Made by a program: the position numbers and the translations under genes. The notes beneath the pieces were generated by a model. It had not been told where the DNA came from. It saw nothing but the letters and a program-made list of their open reading frames with translations, and did not search any database. A DNA stretch of 64,000 nucleotides from Pandoraea thiooxydans (lineage in GTDB: Bacteria; Pseudomonadota; Gammaproteobacteria; Burkholderiales; Burkholderiaceae): positions 2,728,001 through 2,792,000 of the forward strand of contig NZ_CP014839.1 of assembly GCF_001931675.1 (NCBI RefSeq). Direction: 5' to 3'. Of this stretch, positions 38,717-48,457 are shown in pieces (the stretch's first letter is position 1; each line of letters begins with the position of its first letter).

Positions 38717-39913
38717 CTATTCGGTGGGCGTGCCGACGATACCGCGCGCGACCCACTGGGCGATTTGATCGTCGTGGTAGCCCAGTTCGCGCAGGATCGC
38801 GTGGGTGTGCTCACCGATGCGCGGCAGCGGCATGCGAATCGGCAGATGCTGGCCGCGCATGGTGATGGGCAGCAACGGCACGCGGGTGAGCTGGCCGTCG
38901 TCGGTGCGCAGCTCGCCGAGCGCGCCGCTGGCATTGAGATGCTCGTCGTCGAACAGGGTCTCCGGGCGCACGATCGGTGCATACGGCAGGCCGTGCCGCT
39001 CGAATGCCTGCTGCAAATAGGCCGCGTCGTAGCCCGCAATCACCTCGCGCAGCGCCGGCAGGAACCATTCGCGAGCCCGCACGCGATCATTATTGGTCGC
39101 CAGGCGCACATCGTCGGCCCACTGCGTCAGGCCGAACACGTCGCAGAAGGTGCGCCACTGTCCGTCGCTGACCACCGCCAGGAAAATCTGCGTATCGTCG
39201 CGCGTTGCAAACACGTCGTAAATGCCCCACGACGAGATGCGCGACGGCATCGGTGCGGCTGCCTGCCCGGTCACGGCGAATTGCTGCATATGCTGGGCGC
39301 TGAGCAGCACGCAGTTCTCGAACAGCGCGCTTTGCACCTCCTGCCCGCGCCCGCTGTGCTGGCGCTCGAACAGCGCGGCCAGCACGCCCAGCGCGCCGAA
39401 CATGCCGCCCATGATGTCGTTGACCGAAGCGCCGGCGCGCAACGGCCGGCCTTCGGGCCCGGTCATGTAGGCCAGCCCGCCCATCATCTGCACGACTTCG
39501 TCGAGCGCGGTGCGATGCTCGTACGGCCCCGGCAGGAAGCCCTTGAGCGAGACATAGACCAGACGTGGATTGAGGCGCGCGAGGGTCGCATAGTCGAGCC
39601 CGGCCTGCTTCATCTTGCCCGGCTTGAAGTTCTCGCTGACCACGTCGGCCGTGGCGATCAGGCGCAACAGGATCTCGCGTCCCTCGGGCTGCAGCAGATC
39701 GATCGCCAGGCTTTGCTTGTTGCGGTTGAAAGCGCGGAAGAAGCCGGCCCCGGCGCCCAGCAGGCGCCGCGTGCCGTCGCCCACCAGCGGCTCGATCTTG
39801 ATCACTTCGGCCCCCAAATCGCCCAGGATCATGCCGCACGTGGGCCCCATCACCATATGCGAAAACTCCACCATGCGGATGCCCGCCAGCGGCAATGCTT
39901 GTTGTTCTGTCAT
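38717..39913 (-). CDS. CaiB/BaiF family CoA-transferase
   Basis: A 398-aa class III CoA-transferase: IRMVEFSHMVMGPTCGMILG, GAEVIKIEPLVGDGTRRLLG and ASVNDIMGGMFGALGVLAAL with the catalytic-position Asp. It diverges well from the other two CoA-transferases in the window. It begins 24 bp after the LeuDC-type gene and lies 70 bp before the second CoA-transferase gene, so the three enzymes are likely one operon acting on a carboxylic acid and its hydrated product. Confidence 0.91.
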   Translation of the reverse strand: MTEQQALPLAGIRMVEFSHMVMGPTCGMILGDLGAEVIKIEPLVGDGTRRLLGAGAGFFRAFNRNKQSLAIDLLQPEGREILLRLIATADVVSENFKPGKMKQAGLDYATLARLNPRLVYVSLKGFLPGPYEHRTALDEVVQMMGGLAYMTGPEGRPLRAGASVNDIMGGMFGALGVLAALFERQHSGRGQEVQSALFENCVLLSAQHMQQFAVTGQAAAPMPSRISSWGIYDVFATRDDTQIFLAVVSDGQWRTFCDVFGLTQWADDVRLATNNDRVRAREWFLPALREVIAGYDAAYLQQAFERHGLPYAPIVRPETLFDDEHLNASGALGELRTDDGQLTRVPLLPITMRGQHLPIRMPLPRIGEHTHAILRELGYHDDQIAQWVARGIVGTPTE

Positions 39914-39937
39914 GCGTCGAATCTCTTTTCGTTTTTG

Positions 39938-41950
39938 TCAGGGTTGGTGCTGCAATGCGGGTTCGGCCGGCTGCGCAAGCGCTTGCCTGAGCTCGGCAAA
40001 GCTCGCGATACGACCGGCCAGCGCGCTGGCGGCGACCGTCGCGGGGCTCGCCAGCCACATCTGGGCGGGCCCCGAGCGCCCGGGAAAATTGCGGTTCTGC
40101 GCGCTGATGACGACCTGATCGGCGCGCCGCGAAGCGCCCGGCCCGGCGTTGACGCAAGCGCCGCAACTCGGCGCCACAAGCGTCACGCCGGCGGCGTCGA
40201 AGGTCGCCATGAATCCCTGCGACTCGCAGTAGGCACGCACGTCCTCGCTGCCGAACTGCAAGTAAAATTTAACGTGATCGGCGACCTTCATGCCATGCGC
40301 CAGGCCCCAGGCAAGCACCTCGTGGTAGCGGCGCAAATCTTCTCGCTTGCCGCCGGTGCACGATCCGCCATAGGCAATGTCGATGCGCACCGCCTCGCGC
40401 AGCGCCGAGACCGGCAGGCCGTTGCCCGGGTCCCCGGGCATCGCCAGCATCGGCTCGATACCCGCGCAGTCGACTTCGATGACATGCGCGTAGCAGGCCT
40501 CGGCGTCGCCCCGCATCCATGGCTCGGGGGCGAAATCGACGCCGCGCCGCTCGCGCAGGAAACGCTGTGTCTCGCGGTCCGGCGCGATCAACCCGGTCAT
40601 GCCGCCGATCTCGGCGGCCATGTTGGTCAGCGTCGCGCGCTCGTCGGTCGACAGGCTGGCCACGGCCGGCCCCGCATATTCGATGATTTGCCCAATCGCC
40701 CGGCCGTCGCGGATATAGGGCAGGTGCAGCAGATGCAGCACCAGATCCTTGGCGCTGACGCCGGGGCCCAATTGCCCGTGCAGCTGGATCAGGCAAGTGG
40801 TGGGCACCGTCAGGCGCACGTCGCCGGTAAGCCACGCATTGGCCATGTCGGTGGTGCCCACGCCGAACGCCAGCGCGCCCAGCGCGCCGCAGTGCGTGGT
40901 ATGCGAATCGGTGCCGGCGACGATCTGCCCTGGCAGAACATAGCGTTCAGTCATCAGGGCGTGGCAGATCCCCTCCGAGCCGCCCGTGGCGCTGCGTCCA
41001 TGCAGCCGGATACCCTGGCGGGCACAGAAATCGCGCTGCACCTGGGCCATTTGCCCGGCCGCGTCGAGCAGGCCGAGCGCCCGCTTCTTTTCGTCGATCA
41101 CCTCGGCCAGCAGGCTCAGATGGTCCTCGAAGCACAGGATCGAGGCCGGATCGTGCAGCGCGATACGCTGCGCCTGCGCGGCCGGCGAGCCCAGATGGCG
41201 GGACAGAAAGCTGACCGCCATGGGGGTCACGTATTCATGCGAGAAACGCCAATCGGTCTTGACGAAGACGCCGTCGCCCGGGCGCACGCACGCGACACCC
41301 AGCGCTCGCGCCAGCAACTTCTCTCCGTAGGTCATCGGGCCGGCCGGATGCTCCGGCAACGGCACGCTCAGCTCCCCGGCCAGGCGGCGCTGATTGAAAC
41401 CGAACAGCCCGCCGCACCGAACGATCTGCTCGCTGAGCGCGTCGCAATCTTCCAGGAAGGCTTCGATAGGGATTGCCTCGCCGGCGCGAATGCGCTCGAT
41501 CAGGCCGAAATCGGTCGAGGTCAGCAGTCCGAGATTTTGGCAGTTTTGCTGATAGATCCGCTCGAAGCTCTCGGCGATCACCAGGCGGATGCCGGCCGAC
41601 AGCTCCGCAAACGGGCTGGCCTCGCGCGAGGAACCCTTGCCGCGCCGCGCACCTGCCACGCTGACGCTGAAACCGCCCTGTCTGATCGCACCGGCCCGGA
41701 TCGGAAATTCGGCGTCGTCGCACGCCCCGTCGAGCGGCAGGCATTTGAGGCCAAGGTAGACGTAGTCGCCGAGTTTCTCGTCGTAGTGAAAACACACCCA
41801 GGCGGGCGTGATTTCGTCGGTAGAGAGCTGGTCGCGCAACGGTAGCGCGGCCTCCAGGGTGAGGTCCTCGCCCGCCATTTGACGAGCCATCGCCTCGCCC
41901 GCTTCGGCCAGGAACAGGATCCTGCCGTCGATGTGCACTGCGTCAAGCAT
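39938..41950 (-). CDS. Fused LeuD-LeuC type hydro-lyase (aconitase superfamily)
   Basis: A 670-aa protein in which a LeuD-like swivel domain (about residues 1-200, signature GARRGKGSSREASPF at 100-114) precedes a LeuC-like catalytic domain (about 205-640). The catalytic part has IVAGTDSHTTHCGALGALAF and the three [4Fe-4S] cysteines C531, C596 and C599 (GGSCTGGK and APSCGAC). Such enzymes hydrate/dehydrate tricarboxylate or methylmalate-type acids. The order small-then-large reverses the order in classical aconitase A. AAGGGG precedes the ATG. Neighbouring CoA-transferases suggest a degradative role; true isopropylmalate isomerase is less likely. Confidence 0.86.
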   Translation of the reverse strand: MLDAVHIDGRILFLAEAGEAMARQMAGEDLTLEAALPLRDQLSTDEITPAWVCFHYDEKLGDYVYLGLKCLPLDGACDDAEFPIRAGAIRQGGFSVSVAGARRGKGSSREASPFAELSAGIRLVIAESFERIYQQNCQNLGLLTSTDFGLIERIRAGEAIPIEAFLEDCDALSEQIVRCGGLFGFNQRRLAGELSVPLPEHPAGPMTYGEKLLARALGVACVRPGDGVFVKTDWRFSHEYVTPMAVSFLSRHLGSPAAQAQRIALHDPASILCFEDHLSLLAEVIDEKKRALGLLDAAGQMAQVQRDFCARQGIRLHGRSATGGSEGICHALMTERYVLPGQIVAGTDSHTTHCGALGALAFGVGTTDMANAWLTGDVRLTVPTTCLIQLHGQLGPGVSAKDLVLHLLHLPYIRDGRAIGQIIEYAGPAVASLSTDERATLTNMAAEIGGMTGLIAPDRETQRFLRERRGVDFAPEPWMRGDAEACYAHVIEVDCAGIEPMLAMPGDPGNGLPVSALREAVRIDIAYGGSCTGGKREDLRRYHEVLAWGLAHGMKVADHVKFYLQFGSEDVRAYCESQGFMATFDAAGVTLVAPSCGACVNAGPGASRRADQVVISAQNRNFPGRSGPAQMWLASPATVAASALAGRIASFAELRQALAQPAEPALQHQP

Positions 41951-42084
41951 GTCGGCCCCTTCTGTCGGATGCCCGATCCGCGCTCGCGCGCGGCCGGTGC
42001 GTCCGGATTGCAAAAACGTCAGTCCCGCGTGCCGCGCGCCCGTGCGGCGGGCGCCGGCTTTTTCTGGCCGCCCCGGGGGCGGCG

Positions 42085-42099
42085 CTATGTTTTCGATAG
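42085..42099 (-). promoter_or_regulatory. Candidate LysR-type (T-N11-A) operator
   Basis: CTAT-N7-ATAG, a short dyad containing the T-N11-A core typical of LysR-type regulator sites. It lies between the LysR gene and the LeuDC-type gene, about 135 bp upstream of the latter, where an LTTR activator would bind. The arms are only 4 bp so chance occurrence is possible. Confidence 0.3.
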
Positions 42100-42156
42100 G
42101 ATTACCAATGGCCGGGAATCGGGCAAGTCGCGATTCGCCACTCCTGCCATCGCGTA

Positions 42157-43050
42157 TCACGATGAATCGGCGCGCAGATGATCGACCAGCAGCCGCGCCG
42201 GCACCGGCAAAGCCTCGTAGTCGCGCACGCAGATCACCTGCTGGCGCACCGCCCACGGGTCGCTCAGGCGAATCTGGTGCAGTCCGAACAGAGTGCGGTA
42301 GAGCGTGATTGCCTCTTCGGGCACGATCGCCATGGCGAGATTGGCGCGCACCATGCGACAGGCCGACTCGAACGTCGAGACATTGATGCGAAAGCGCAAC
42401 GTCTTGCCGATTTGCGCCGCCAGCGGGCGTAGCGTGGCGTACATCATGCTGTCCGGATGCAGGCCGATCTGGTCGTAATCGAGGGTGTCGGCAAAAGCGA
42501 GCGCCGGACGCGCCGCCAGCGGATGCCCCGGGTGCATGACAGCCACCAGATGATCGGTTCGGTAGGGGAACACCTGCAGCTCGCGGGTATCGGCCTGCGC
42601 CCAGCAAATGCCGATGTCGGTGCTGCCTTCGGCGACCGCGCGCACCACCTGGCTGCTGACATGCTCCTCCAGGTCGATCTTGACGTTTTCGTGATGGGCC
42701 AGAAAGGTGCCGATGTCCTCGGAGAGTGTCTCGACCATCGATGAGATATTCGCGAACAGACGGATATAGCCGCGCACACCGCTGACGTATTCACTCAGCT
42801 CGCCCTGCATCTTTTCGAGGCTGCGCAGTACGTTGCGCGCATGATGCAGCATCGCCTCGCCGGCCGGCGTCGGGCTGACACCCCATTTGTGGCGCTGCAG
42901 CAACGCCGCACCCACCAACGTTTCGAGGTCGTTGATGCGCTTGCTGATGGCCGAGGCCGCGATGAATTCACGCTCGGCAGCACGCGCGATACCGCCTTCT
43001 TCGCACACGGCCACGAACAAACGCAGGGATACCAGGTCGATACGCCACAT
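42157..43050 (-). CDS. LysR-family transcriptional regulator
   Basis: A 297-aa LTTR. The helix-turn-helix is SLRLFVAVCEEGGIARAAER followed by EFIAASAISKRINDLETLVG, and the co-inducer domain starts near residue 90 (GYIRLFANISSMVETL). DHLVAVMHPGHPLA is a typical effector-domain block. It is in the same direction as, and 206 bp upstream of, the fused hydro-lyase gene, so probably controls that catabolic cluster. A GTG 21 codons upstream is possible, but the HTH begins right after the ATG used. Confidence 0.91.
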   Translation of the reverse strand: MWRIDLVSLRLFVAVCEEGGIARAAEREFIAASAISKRINDLETLVGAALLQRHKWGVSPTPAGEAMLHHARNVLRSLEKMQGELSEYVSGVRGYIRLFANISSMVETLSEDIGTFLAHHENVKIDLEEHVSSQVVRAVAEGSTDIGICWAQADTRELQVFPYRTDHLVAVMHPGHPLAARPALAFADTLDYDQIGLHPDSMMYATLRPLAAQIGKTLRFRINVSTFESACRMVRANLAMAIVPEEAITLYRTLFGLHQIRLSDPWAVRQQVICVRDYEALPVPARLLVDHLRADSS

Positions 43051-43388
43051 AGCACCGTCATCCGCCAGGACTGTCGTGCCGCGATTGTGGACTGTATCGT
43101 TGAAAAAATCCACGGCCGATGCCCGAACGGGCGGCCGAAGCCGATTGGTCCCGGTATTTTTGATTCTGCCGGTTCAATCCGTGTAGCTTACCGAGGCGGT
43201 CAGCGGATTCGCCGTGCCTCCGTCATACCCGATGATCGCCTGGGGCGGGATGGCGGCGACGGCAAGCGCTAGCCAGCACTTGCAAAGGACGATCGCAATC
43301 ATTGCGTTGATCCCCGTAACGGCGTCCGTTCCCAATGAACGCCTGATTTCAATATAGACGATTGTGCGCGCGCCGCCAGCCGGACACA
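43051..43388. other. Spacer between fbpB-like gene and LysR gene
   Basis: 338 bp without a convincing gene. One leftward frame (about 43177-43305) reads as a short hydrophobic leader followed by a sequence ending NPLTASVSYTD, but it has no recognisable family and no good RBS. The promoter of the LysR gene should lie in the left part. Confidence 0.4.
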
Positions 43389-45059
43389 TCACTGACGTGC
43401 ACAAGTCGTGCGCGAAATCAAAAAAACGGGGATCAGCCCGACGCCCACCAGCGTCAGAGCCGGCCAGGCCGCCTCGCCCAGGCGTTCGTCGGCCGCAAAC
43501 TGGCTGGCCACGACGGCCAGCGTGTCCATGTTGAACGGCCGCAACGCCAGGGTCGCGGGCAACTCCTTCATGACGTCGACGAACACCAGCAACGCCGCGC
43601 TCAGCACGCTGCGCCGAAGCAGCGGCACATGCACCGCGCGCAGCATGGTCCACCCCGACACGCCGAGGCTGCGGGCACTGGCTTCCAGGCTGGGGGATAT
43701 TTTCGCCATGCCAGCTTCGACCGTATGTACGCCAGCGGCCATGAAGCGCACCAGATAGGCGTAGATCAGCACGCCCACGCTGCCGGTCAGCACCAGGCCC
43801 TGCGCACCGATGAGCCCCGCCAGCCAGGCGTCGAGCCGCGTTACCGGCGTGAGCAACCCCACCGCAATGACCGCGCCGGGTATCGCGTAGCCCGCGCCGA
43901 CCAGGCGCGCAGCCCAGCGCGGCAGCCGCCCAGGCGAGTGCCGCTGCGCGTAGGCCAACACAGTCGCCAGCGCCGCCGCGAAGCCGGCGGTGACCCCGGC
44001 CAGTACCAGCGTGTTCCAGACCCATCCGGCGTAGCGCTCCCACGCCAGCGCATCCGCCTCGAGCCAGGCCAGGCGCAGCATGATCAGCGCCGGCAGGCCG
44101 AACCCCAGCAGCAGCGGCACACTGCACAGCGCGGTGGTCACCCACGCGGCCGCCCCGTGCAGCGGCACCGGTGCAGTGCGGCGCCCGCGTGCGCCGGTTG
44201 AATGAAAACGCAGCCGCGCACGACTGCGGGTCTCGAGCGCGAGCAATACGAGCACGAAAAGCAACAGCAGCGAGGCCAGTTGCGCGGCCGCCATGCGGTC
44301 GCCCATCGACAGCCAGGCACGGTAGATGCCCGTCGTGAAGGTGGGCACGCCGAAATAGGCCACCGCGCCGTAGTCCGCCAAGGTCTCCATCAACACCAGC
44401 GCGACGCCCGCGACTACCGCCGGGCGCGCCAGCGGCAACGCCACCAGCACAAAGCGGCGCCATGGCCCGCAGCCAAGCGTACGGGCCGCTTCGTCCAGGC
44501 GAGGATTTCGCTCGATGAAGGCGGTGCGCGCCAACAGGTACACATACGGATAAAAGGCGCACACGAACACCAGCGCCGCGCCATACCAGGAACGGATCTC
44601 CGGAAACCACGGCAGCCGCCGAACCCCCAGCCACTCGCGTAACGCGCCTTGCACGGGCCCGGAAAACTGCAGGAAATCGGTGTACGCATAGGCCATGACG
44701 TAGGCCGGCATTGCCAGCGGCAGGATCAGCGCCCAGGCAAAGAACCGGCGACCGGGAAATTCGTGCACGGCCACCACCCAGGCAGTCGCCACGCCAACCA
44801 CCGTGACGCCGAGCGCGACCGCCAGCGCAATCGCCAGCGAATTCCTGACGTAACCGGGCAGCACGGTCGACATCAGGTGCGCCAGAATGTCGCGCGAGGC
44901 GGCATCGCCCTGCGCCCACGCGGCAACGATGCCCAATGCCGGCAGCAGCATGGCCAGCGCCAGTGCCACGGCCAGGCCGTCCCAGCCCTTGCCGGGTCGC
45001 CGGAACTGGCGAAGTGCAAACGTGCGGATGGCGGCTGACAAGGTTGGAATCGATCGCAT
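43389..45059 (-). CDS. Ferric-iron ABC transporter permease (FbpB-type, two fused domains)
   Basis: A 556-aa inner-membrane protein with about 12 helices in two BPD_transp_1 halves. EAA loops are seen as DEAARTLGCGPWRRFVLVAL and EASARSLGVSGWTMLRAVHV. The stretch METLADYGAVAYFGVPTFTT is characteristic of Fe(III) permeases (FbpB/AfuB/SfuB). It is divergent from an FbpC-type ATPase across a 146-bp spacer. No periplasmic Fe-binding protein gene is adjacent. ATG at 45059 is used; a GTG five codons earlier is possible. Confidence 0.88.
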   Translation of the reverse strand: MRSIPTLSAAIRTFALRQFRRPGKGWDGLAVALALAMLLPALGIVAAWAQGDAASRDILAHLMSTVLPGYVRNSLAIALAVALGVTVVGVATAWVVAVHEFPGRRFFAWALILPLAMPAYVMAYAYTDFLQFSGPVQGALREWLGVRRLPWFPEIRSWYGAALVFVCAFYPYVYLLARTAFIERNPRLDEAARTLGCGPWRRFVLVALPLARPAVVAGVALVLMETLADYGAVAYFGVPTFTTGIYRAWLSMGDRMAAAQLASLLLLFVLVLLALETRSRARLRFHSTGARGRRTAPVPLHGAAAWVTTALCSVPLLLGFGLPALIMLRLAWLEADALAWERYAGWVWNTLVLAGVTAGFAAALATVLAYAQRHSPGRLPRWAARLVGAGYAIPGAVIAVGLLTPVTRLDAWLAGLIGAQGLVLTGSVGVLIYAYLVRFMAAGVHTVEAGMAKISPSLEASARSLGVSGWTMLRAVHVPLLRRSVLSAALLVFVDVMKELPATLALRPFNMDTLAVVASQFAADERLGEAAWPALTLVGVGLIPVFLISRTTCARQ

Positions 45060-45205
45060 GCGTAGCGGTAACACCAGCTAAGAACTGGATATATCTGAGA
45101 AAAATCGGGGACAAATCGCGAAACGGCAGGGGGAACCGCGCGAGGCCTGGATCGGCCAAACAGCTTGGAATTATACCCGCCCGCGCACGGAGCCCCATCA
45201 GCCGC

Positions 45206-46267
45206 ATGAACCCAGACCATCTCGTCGTTGAAGACATTTGCGTTGCTTACCGCGCCGGCGCCGCCAGCCTCCCGGTGGCACGCGGCCTTTCGCTGAAGCT
45301 CGAGCGCGGCTCGATCGGCTGCCTGCTGGGGCCTTCGGGCTGCGGCAAAACCACCGTGTTGCGCGCGCTCGCCGGATTCGAGCCGCTGCGCGACGGGCGC
45401 ATCGTGCTGGGCGGCCGGCATATCGCCTCGGCGACATGGGCTCTGCCGCCCGAAGCCCGGCGGGTCGGCGTGGTCTTTCAGGAACATGCGCTGTTCCCGC
45501 ATCTCGATGTGGCAGACAACATCGGTTTTGGCTTGCGCCGTGCGCCGACGCGGCAGCGGCGTGAGCGTGTGGCCGCGTTGGCGGCGCTGGTCGGGCTCTC
45601 GGCCAGCCTGCGGCGCTTTCCGCACGAGCTCTCGGGCGGCCAGCAGCAACGCGTGGCGATTGCCCGCGCGCTCGCGCCGGCACCCGACCTGCTGCTGCTC
45701 GACGAGCCGTTCTCCAGCCTCGATCAGGAGCTGCGCGAGCGGCTCGCACTCGAAGTGCGCGACCTGCTGCTGGCCGACGGCACCACCGCGCTGCTGGTCA
45801 CGCACGATCAGCACGAGGCCTTCGCGATGGCCGACCGGATCGGCGTGATGGACGGCGGCACGCTGGCCCAATGGGATACCCCGCAAGGCCTGTACCACGC
45901 GCCGGCCACCCATTTCGTCGCCGATTTCATCGGGCGCGGCGCAGTGCTGCCCGGCCAATGCAATGGCATTGCCGTATGCCTCGAACTGGGCGAGCTGCCG
46001 TTGCCGCCCGGCGCCGCGACAAGCAGGCGCGCGCTCGATGTATTGCTGCGCGCCGAGCACATCGTGCTCGACGAGGCCAGCCCGTATCGCGCCGAGGTCG
46101 TGCGGCGAGCCTTTCGCGGCGCCGACACGCTGCTCACGCTGCGGCTGGCTTCCGGCCGGCAGGTATTCGCCCATGCGCCGGGCGATCGCCGACTGGCGCC
46201 GGGCGACGCGATCGGCGTTCGCCTGGCGGCGCGGCATGCAGTGACGCTGGAACGGGCGGGGCCATAG
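45206..46267 (+). CDS. Ferric-iron ABC transporter ATPase (FbpC-type)
   Basis: A 353-aa ABC ATPase. Walker A LLGPSGCGKTTVLRAL (about residues 43-58), Q-loop VFQEHALFPHLDVADNIGFG, ABC signature LSGGQQQRVAIARAL, Walker B LLLLDEPFSSLD and H-loop LLVTHDQHEAFAMAD. A C-terminal TOBE-like domain follows (VLLRAEHIVLDEASPYRAEV). VFQEHALFPHLDV with the FGLR block is typical of FbpC. Divergent from the permease gene; I found no convincing Fur box in the spacer. Confidence 0.9.
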   Translation: MNPDHLVVEDICVAYRAGAASLPVARGLSLKLERGSIGCLLGPSGCGKTTVLRALAGFEPLRDGRIVLGGRHIASATWALPPEARRVGVVFQEHALFPHLDVADNIGFGLRRAPTRQRRERVAALAALVGLSASLRRFPHELSGGQQQRVAIARALAPAPDLLLLDEPFSSLDQELRERLALEVRDLLLADGTTALLVTHDQHEAFAMADRIGVMDGGTLAQWDTPQGLYHAPATHFVADFIGRGAVLPGQCNGIAVCLELGELPLPPGAATSRRALDVLLRAEHIVLDEASPYRAEVVRRAFRGADTLLTLRLASGRQVFAHAPGDRRLAPGDAIGVRLAARHAVTLERAGP

Positions 46268-46352
46268 GAATGCCGTCGGGCTGGTAGAATCGTCTGCTTG
46301 ACGCTCCGTCCCGGAGCGTGGCATTGCCCGATTCGCGCTGCGAGCCCGCCCG

Positions 46353-47147
46353 ATGAAACAATATCTCGACTTCATGCGCCATGTGTATGACCATGGCACC
46401 GAAAAAACCGACCGCACGGGAACCGGCACACGCTCGGTGTTCGGTTATCAGATGCGCTTCGACTTGCAGGAAGGCTTTCCGCTGGTCACGACCAAGAAGC
46501 TGCATCTGAAATCGATCATCTATGAACTGCTGTGGTTCCTGCAAGGCAGCACCAATGTGCACTGGCTCCAGGAACACGGCGTCTCGATCTGGGACGAATG
46601 GGCCGACGCCGACGGCGAGTTGGGCCCGGTCTACGGCTCGCAATGGCGCTCGTGGCCCACACCCGACGGCCGCCACATCGACCAGATCAGCGACGTGCTC
46701 ACGCAAATCCGCGCCAATCCGGATTCGCGCCGCCTGATCGTCTCGGCCTGGAACGTGGGGGAGATCCCGCGCATGAAGTTGCCGCCGTGCCACGCGTTTT
46801 TCCAGTTCTATGTGGCCGACGGAAAACTGTCCTGCCAGTTGTACCAGCGTAGCGCGGATATTTTCCTCGGCGTGCCGTTCAACATTGCCAGCTACGCATT
46901 GCTCACGCATATGGTCGCGCAACAGACCGACCTGGCGCCGGGCGAGTTCATCTGGACCGGCGGCGACTGCCATATCTACAGTAACCATTTCGAGCAGGTG
47001 AAAACGCAACTGGCGCGTACACCCAATCCGTTGCCGCGCCTGGAGATCGCTCGCAAGCCCGCGTCGCTGTTCGATTACCGCTTCGAGGATTTCGCCATCG
47101 TCGGCTACGAGGCACACCCGCACATCAAAGCGCCGGTCGCCGTCTGA
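46353..47147 (+). CDS. thyA: Thymidylate synthase
   Basis: Makes dTMP from dUMP using methylene-tetrahydrofolate. The 264-aa protein has the N-terminal [20 protein letters not shown], the nucleophile region [20 protein letters not shown] (catalytic Cys), [20 protein letters not shown] and DCHIYSNH. Full length with no insert. 41 bp separate it from folA, the usual coupled pair in folate metabolism. Confidence 0.97.
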   Translation: MKQYLDFMRHVYDHGTEKTDRTGTGTRSVFGYQMRFDLQEGFPLVTTKKLHLKSIIYELLWFLQGSTNVHWLQEHGVSIWDEWADADGELGPVYGSQWRSWPTPDGRHIDQISDVLTQIRANPDSRRLIVSAWNVGEIPRMKLPPCHAFFQFYVADGKLSCQLYQRSADIFLGVPFNIASYALLTHMVAQQTDLAPGEFIWTGGDCHIYSNHFEQVKTQLARTPNPLPRLEIARKPASLFDYRFEDFAIVGYEAHPHIKAPVAV

Positions 47148-47188
47148 GCGGCCACCGCGAACCTTTTACGCCGTTTTCAGAGCATCCG

Positions 47189-47680
47189 ATGACGATTCTC
47201 ACGCTTATCGTGGCACGCGCCGCCAACGGCACGATCGGCCGCGACAACCAGTTGCCCTGGCGCTTGCCGGAAGACCTGGCGCATTTCAAGCGCGCCACGC
47301 TCGGCAAGCCGATCGTGATGGGCCGCAAGACCTTCGAATCGATCGGACGTCCGCTGCCGGGGCGCCGCAATATCGTGGTCTCGCGCAATCCGGAGCTGCA
47401 AATCGAGGGCTGCGAGGTCGCCAGCTCGCTGGTCGACGCCCTGCGCCTGTGCGTGGGTGCCGAGGAAGTCTGCCTGATCGGCGGCGCGCAGCTCTATGCC
47501 GAGGCGTTGCCCTCTGCCGACAAGCTGATCGTCACCGAAATTGCCCGGGAGTTCGAAGGAGACGCTTTCTTCCCCGCCCCCGACCCGGCAGTGTGGCGCG
47601 TGGCCGACGCCGAGCGGCATCATGCGCCGCCGCCCAACGATTTCGACTACGCATTCGTGACCTACCGGCGGCACGCCTGA
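47189..47680 (+). CDS. folA: Dihydrofolate reductase
   Basis: NADPH-dependent reduction of dihydrofolate, regenerating the cofactor consumed by ThyA. The 163-aa protein shows [20 protein letters not shown] with the conserved active-site acidic residue, [20 protein letters not shown] for cofactor binding, and the C-terminal [14 protein letters not shown] is the first in frame after thyA; spacing and order support a thyA-folA operon, closed by an intrinsic terminator. Confidence 0.97.
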   Translation: MTILTLIVARAANGTIGRDNQLPWRLPEDLAHFKRATLGKPIVMGRKTFESIGRPLPGRRNIVVSRNPELQIEGCEVASSLVDALRLCVGAEEVCLIGGAQLYAEALPSADKLIVTEIAREFEGDAFFPAPDPAVWRVADAERHHAPPPNDFDYAFVTYRRHA

Positions 47681-47690
47681 TCGCTGCATG

Positions 47691-47720
47691 AAAAATGGCC
47701 GGGGGCGTCCCGGCCATTTT
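47691..47720. terminator. Bidirectional terminator between folA and livF
   Basis: AAAATGGCCGGG (47692-47703), a 5-nt loop, and CCCGGCCATTTT (47709-47720), a perfect 12-bp stem with A and T flanks. It serves rightward folA and leftward livF. Confidence 0.85.
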
Positions 47721-47743
47721 CGACGTGCGTCCGAGCGGCTGGC

Positions 47744-48453
<710 letters not shown>

Positions 48454-48457
<4 letters not shown>

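Noticed and set aside
38765-41845. A 1026-codon open frame on the plus strand
   Set aside because: It is antisense to the LeuDC-type and CoA-transferase genes, which carry full catalytic motifs; the antisense product is His/Gln/Arg/Ala-rich with no domain. Long antisense frames are expected at this GC content.
42060-42085. GC-rich hairpin after the LysR gene considered as a terminator
   Set aside because: No U-run follows on the minus strand, the direction of the LysR gene.
45060-45205. Fur box in the divergent fbpB/fbpC-type spacer
   Set aside because: No stretch approaches the 19-bp Fur consensus; an AT-rich ATATATCTGAGAAAAATC segment was the best but is not palindromic.
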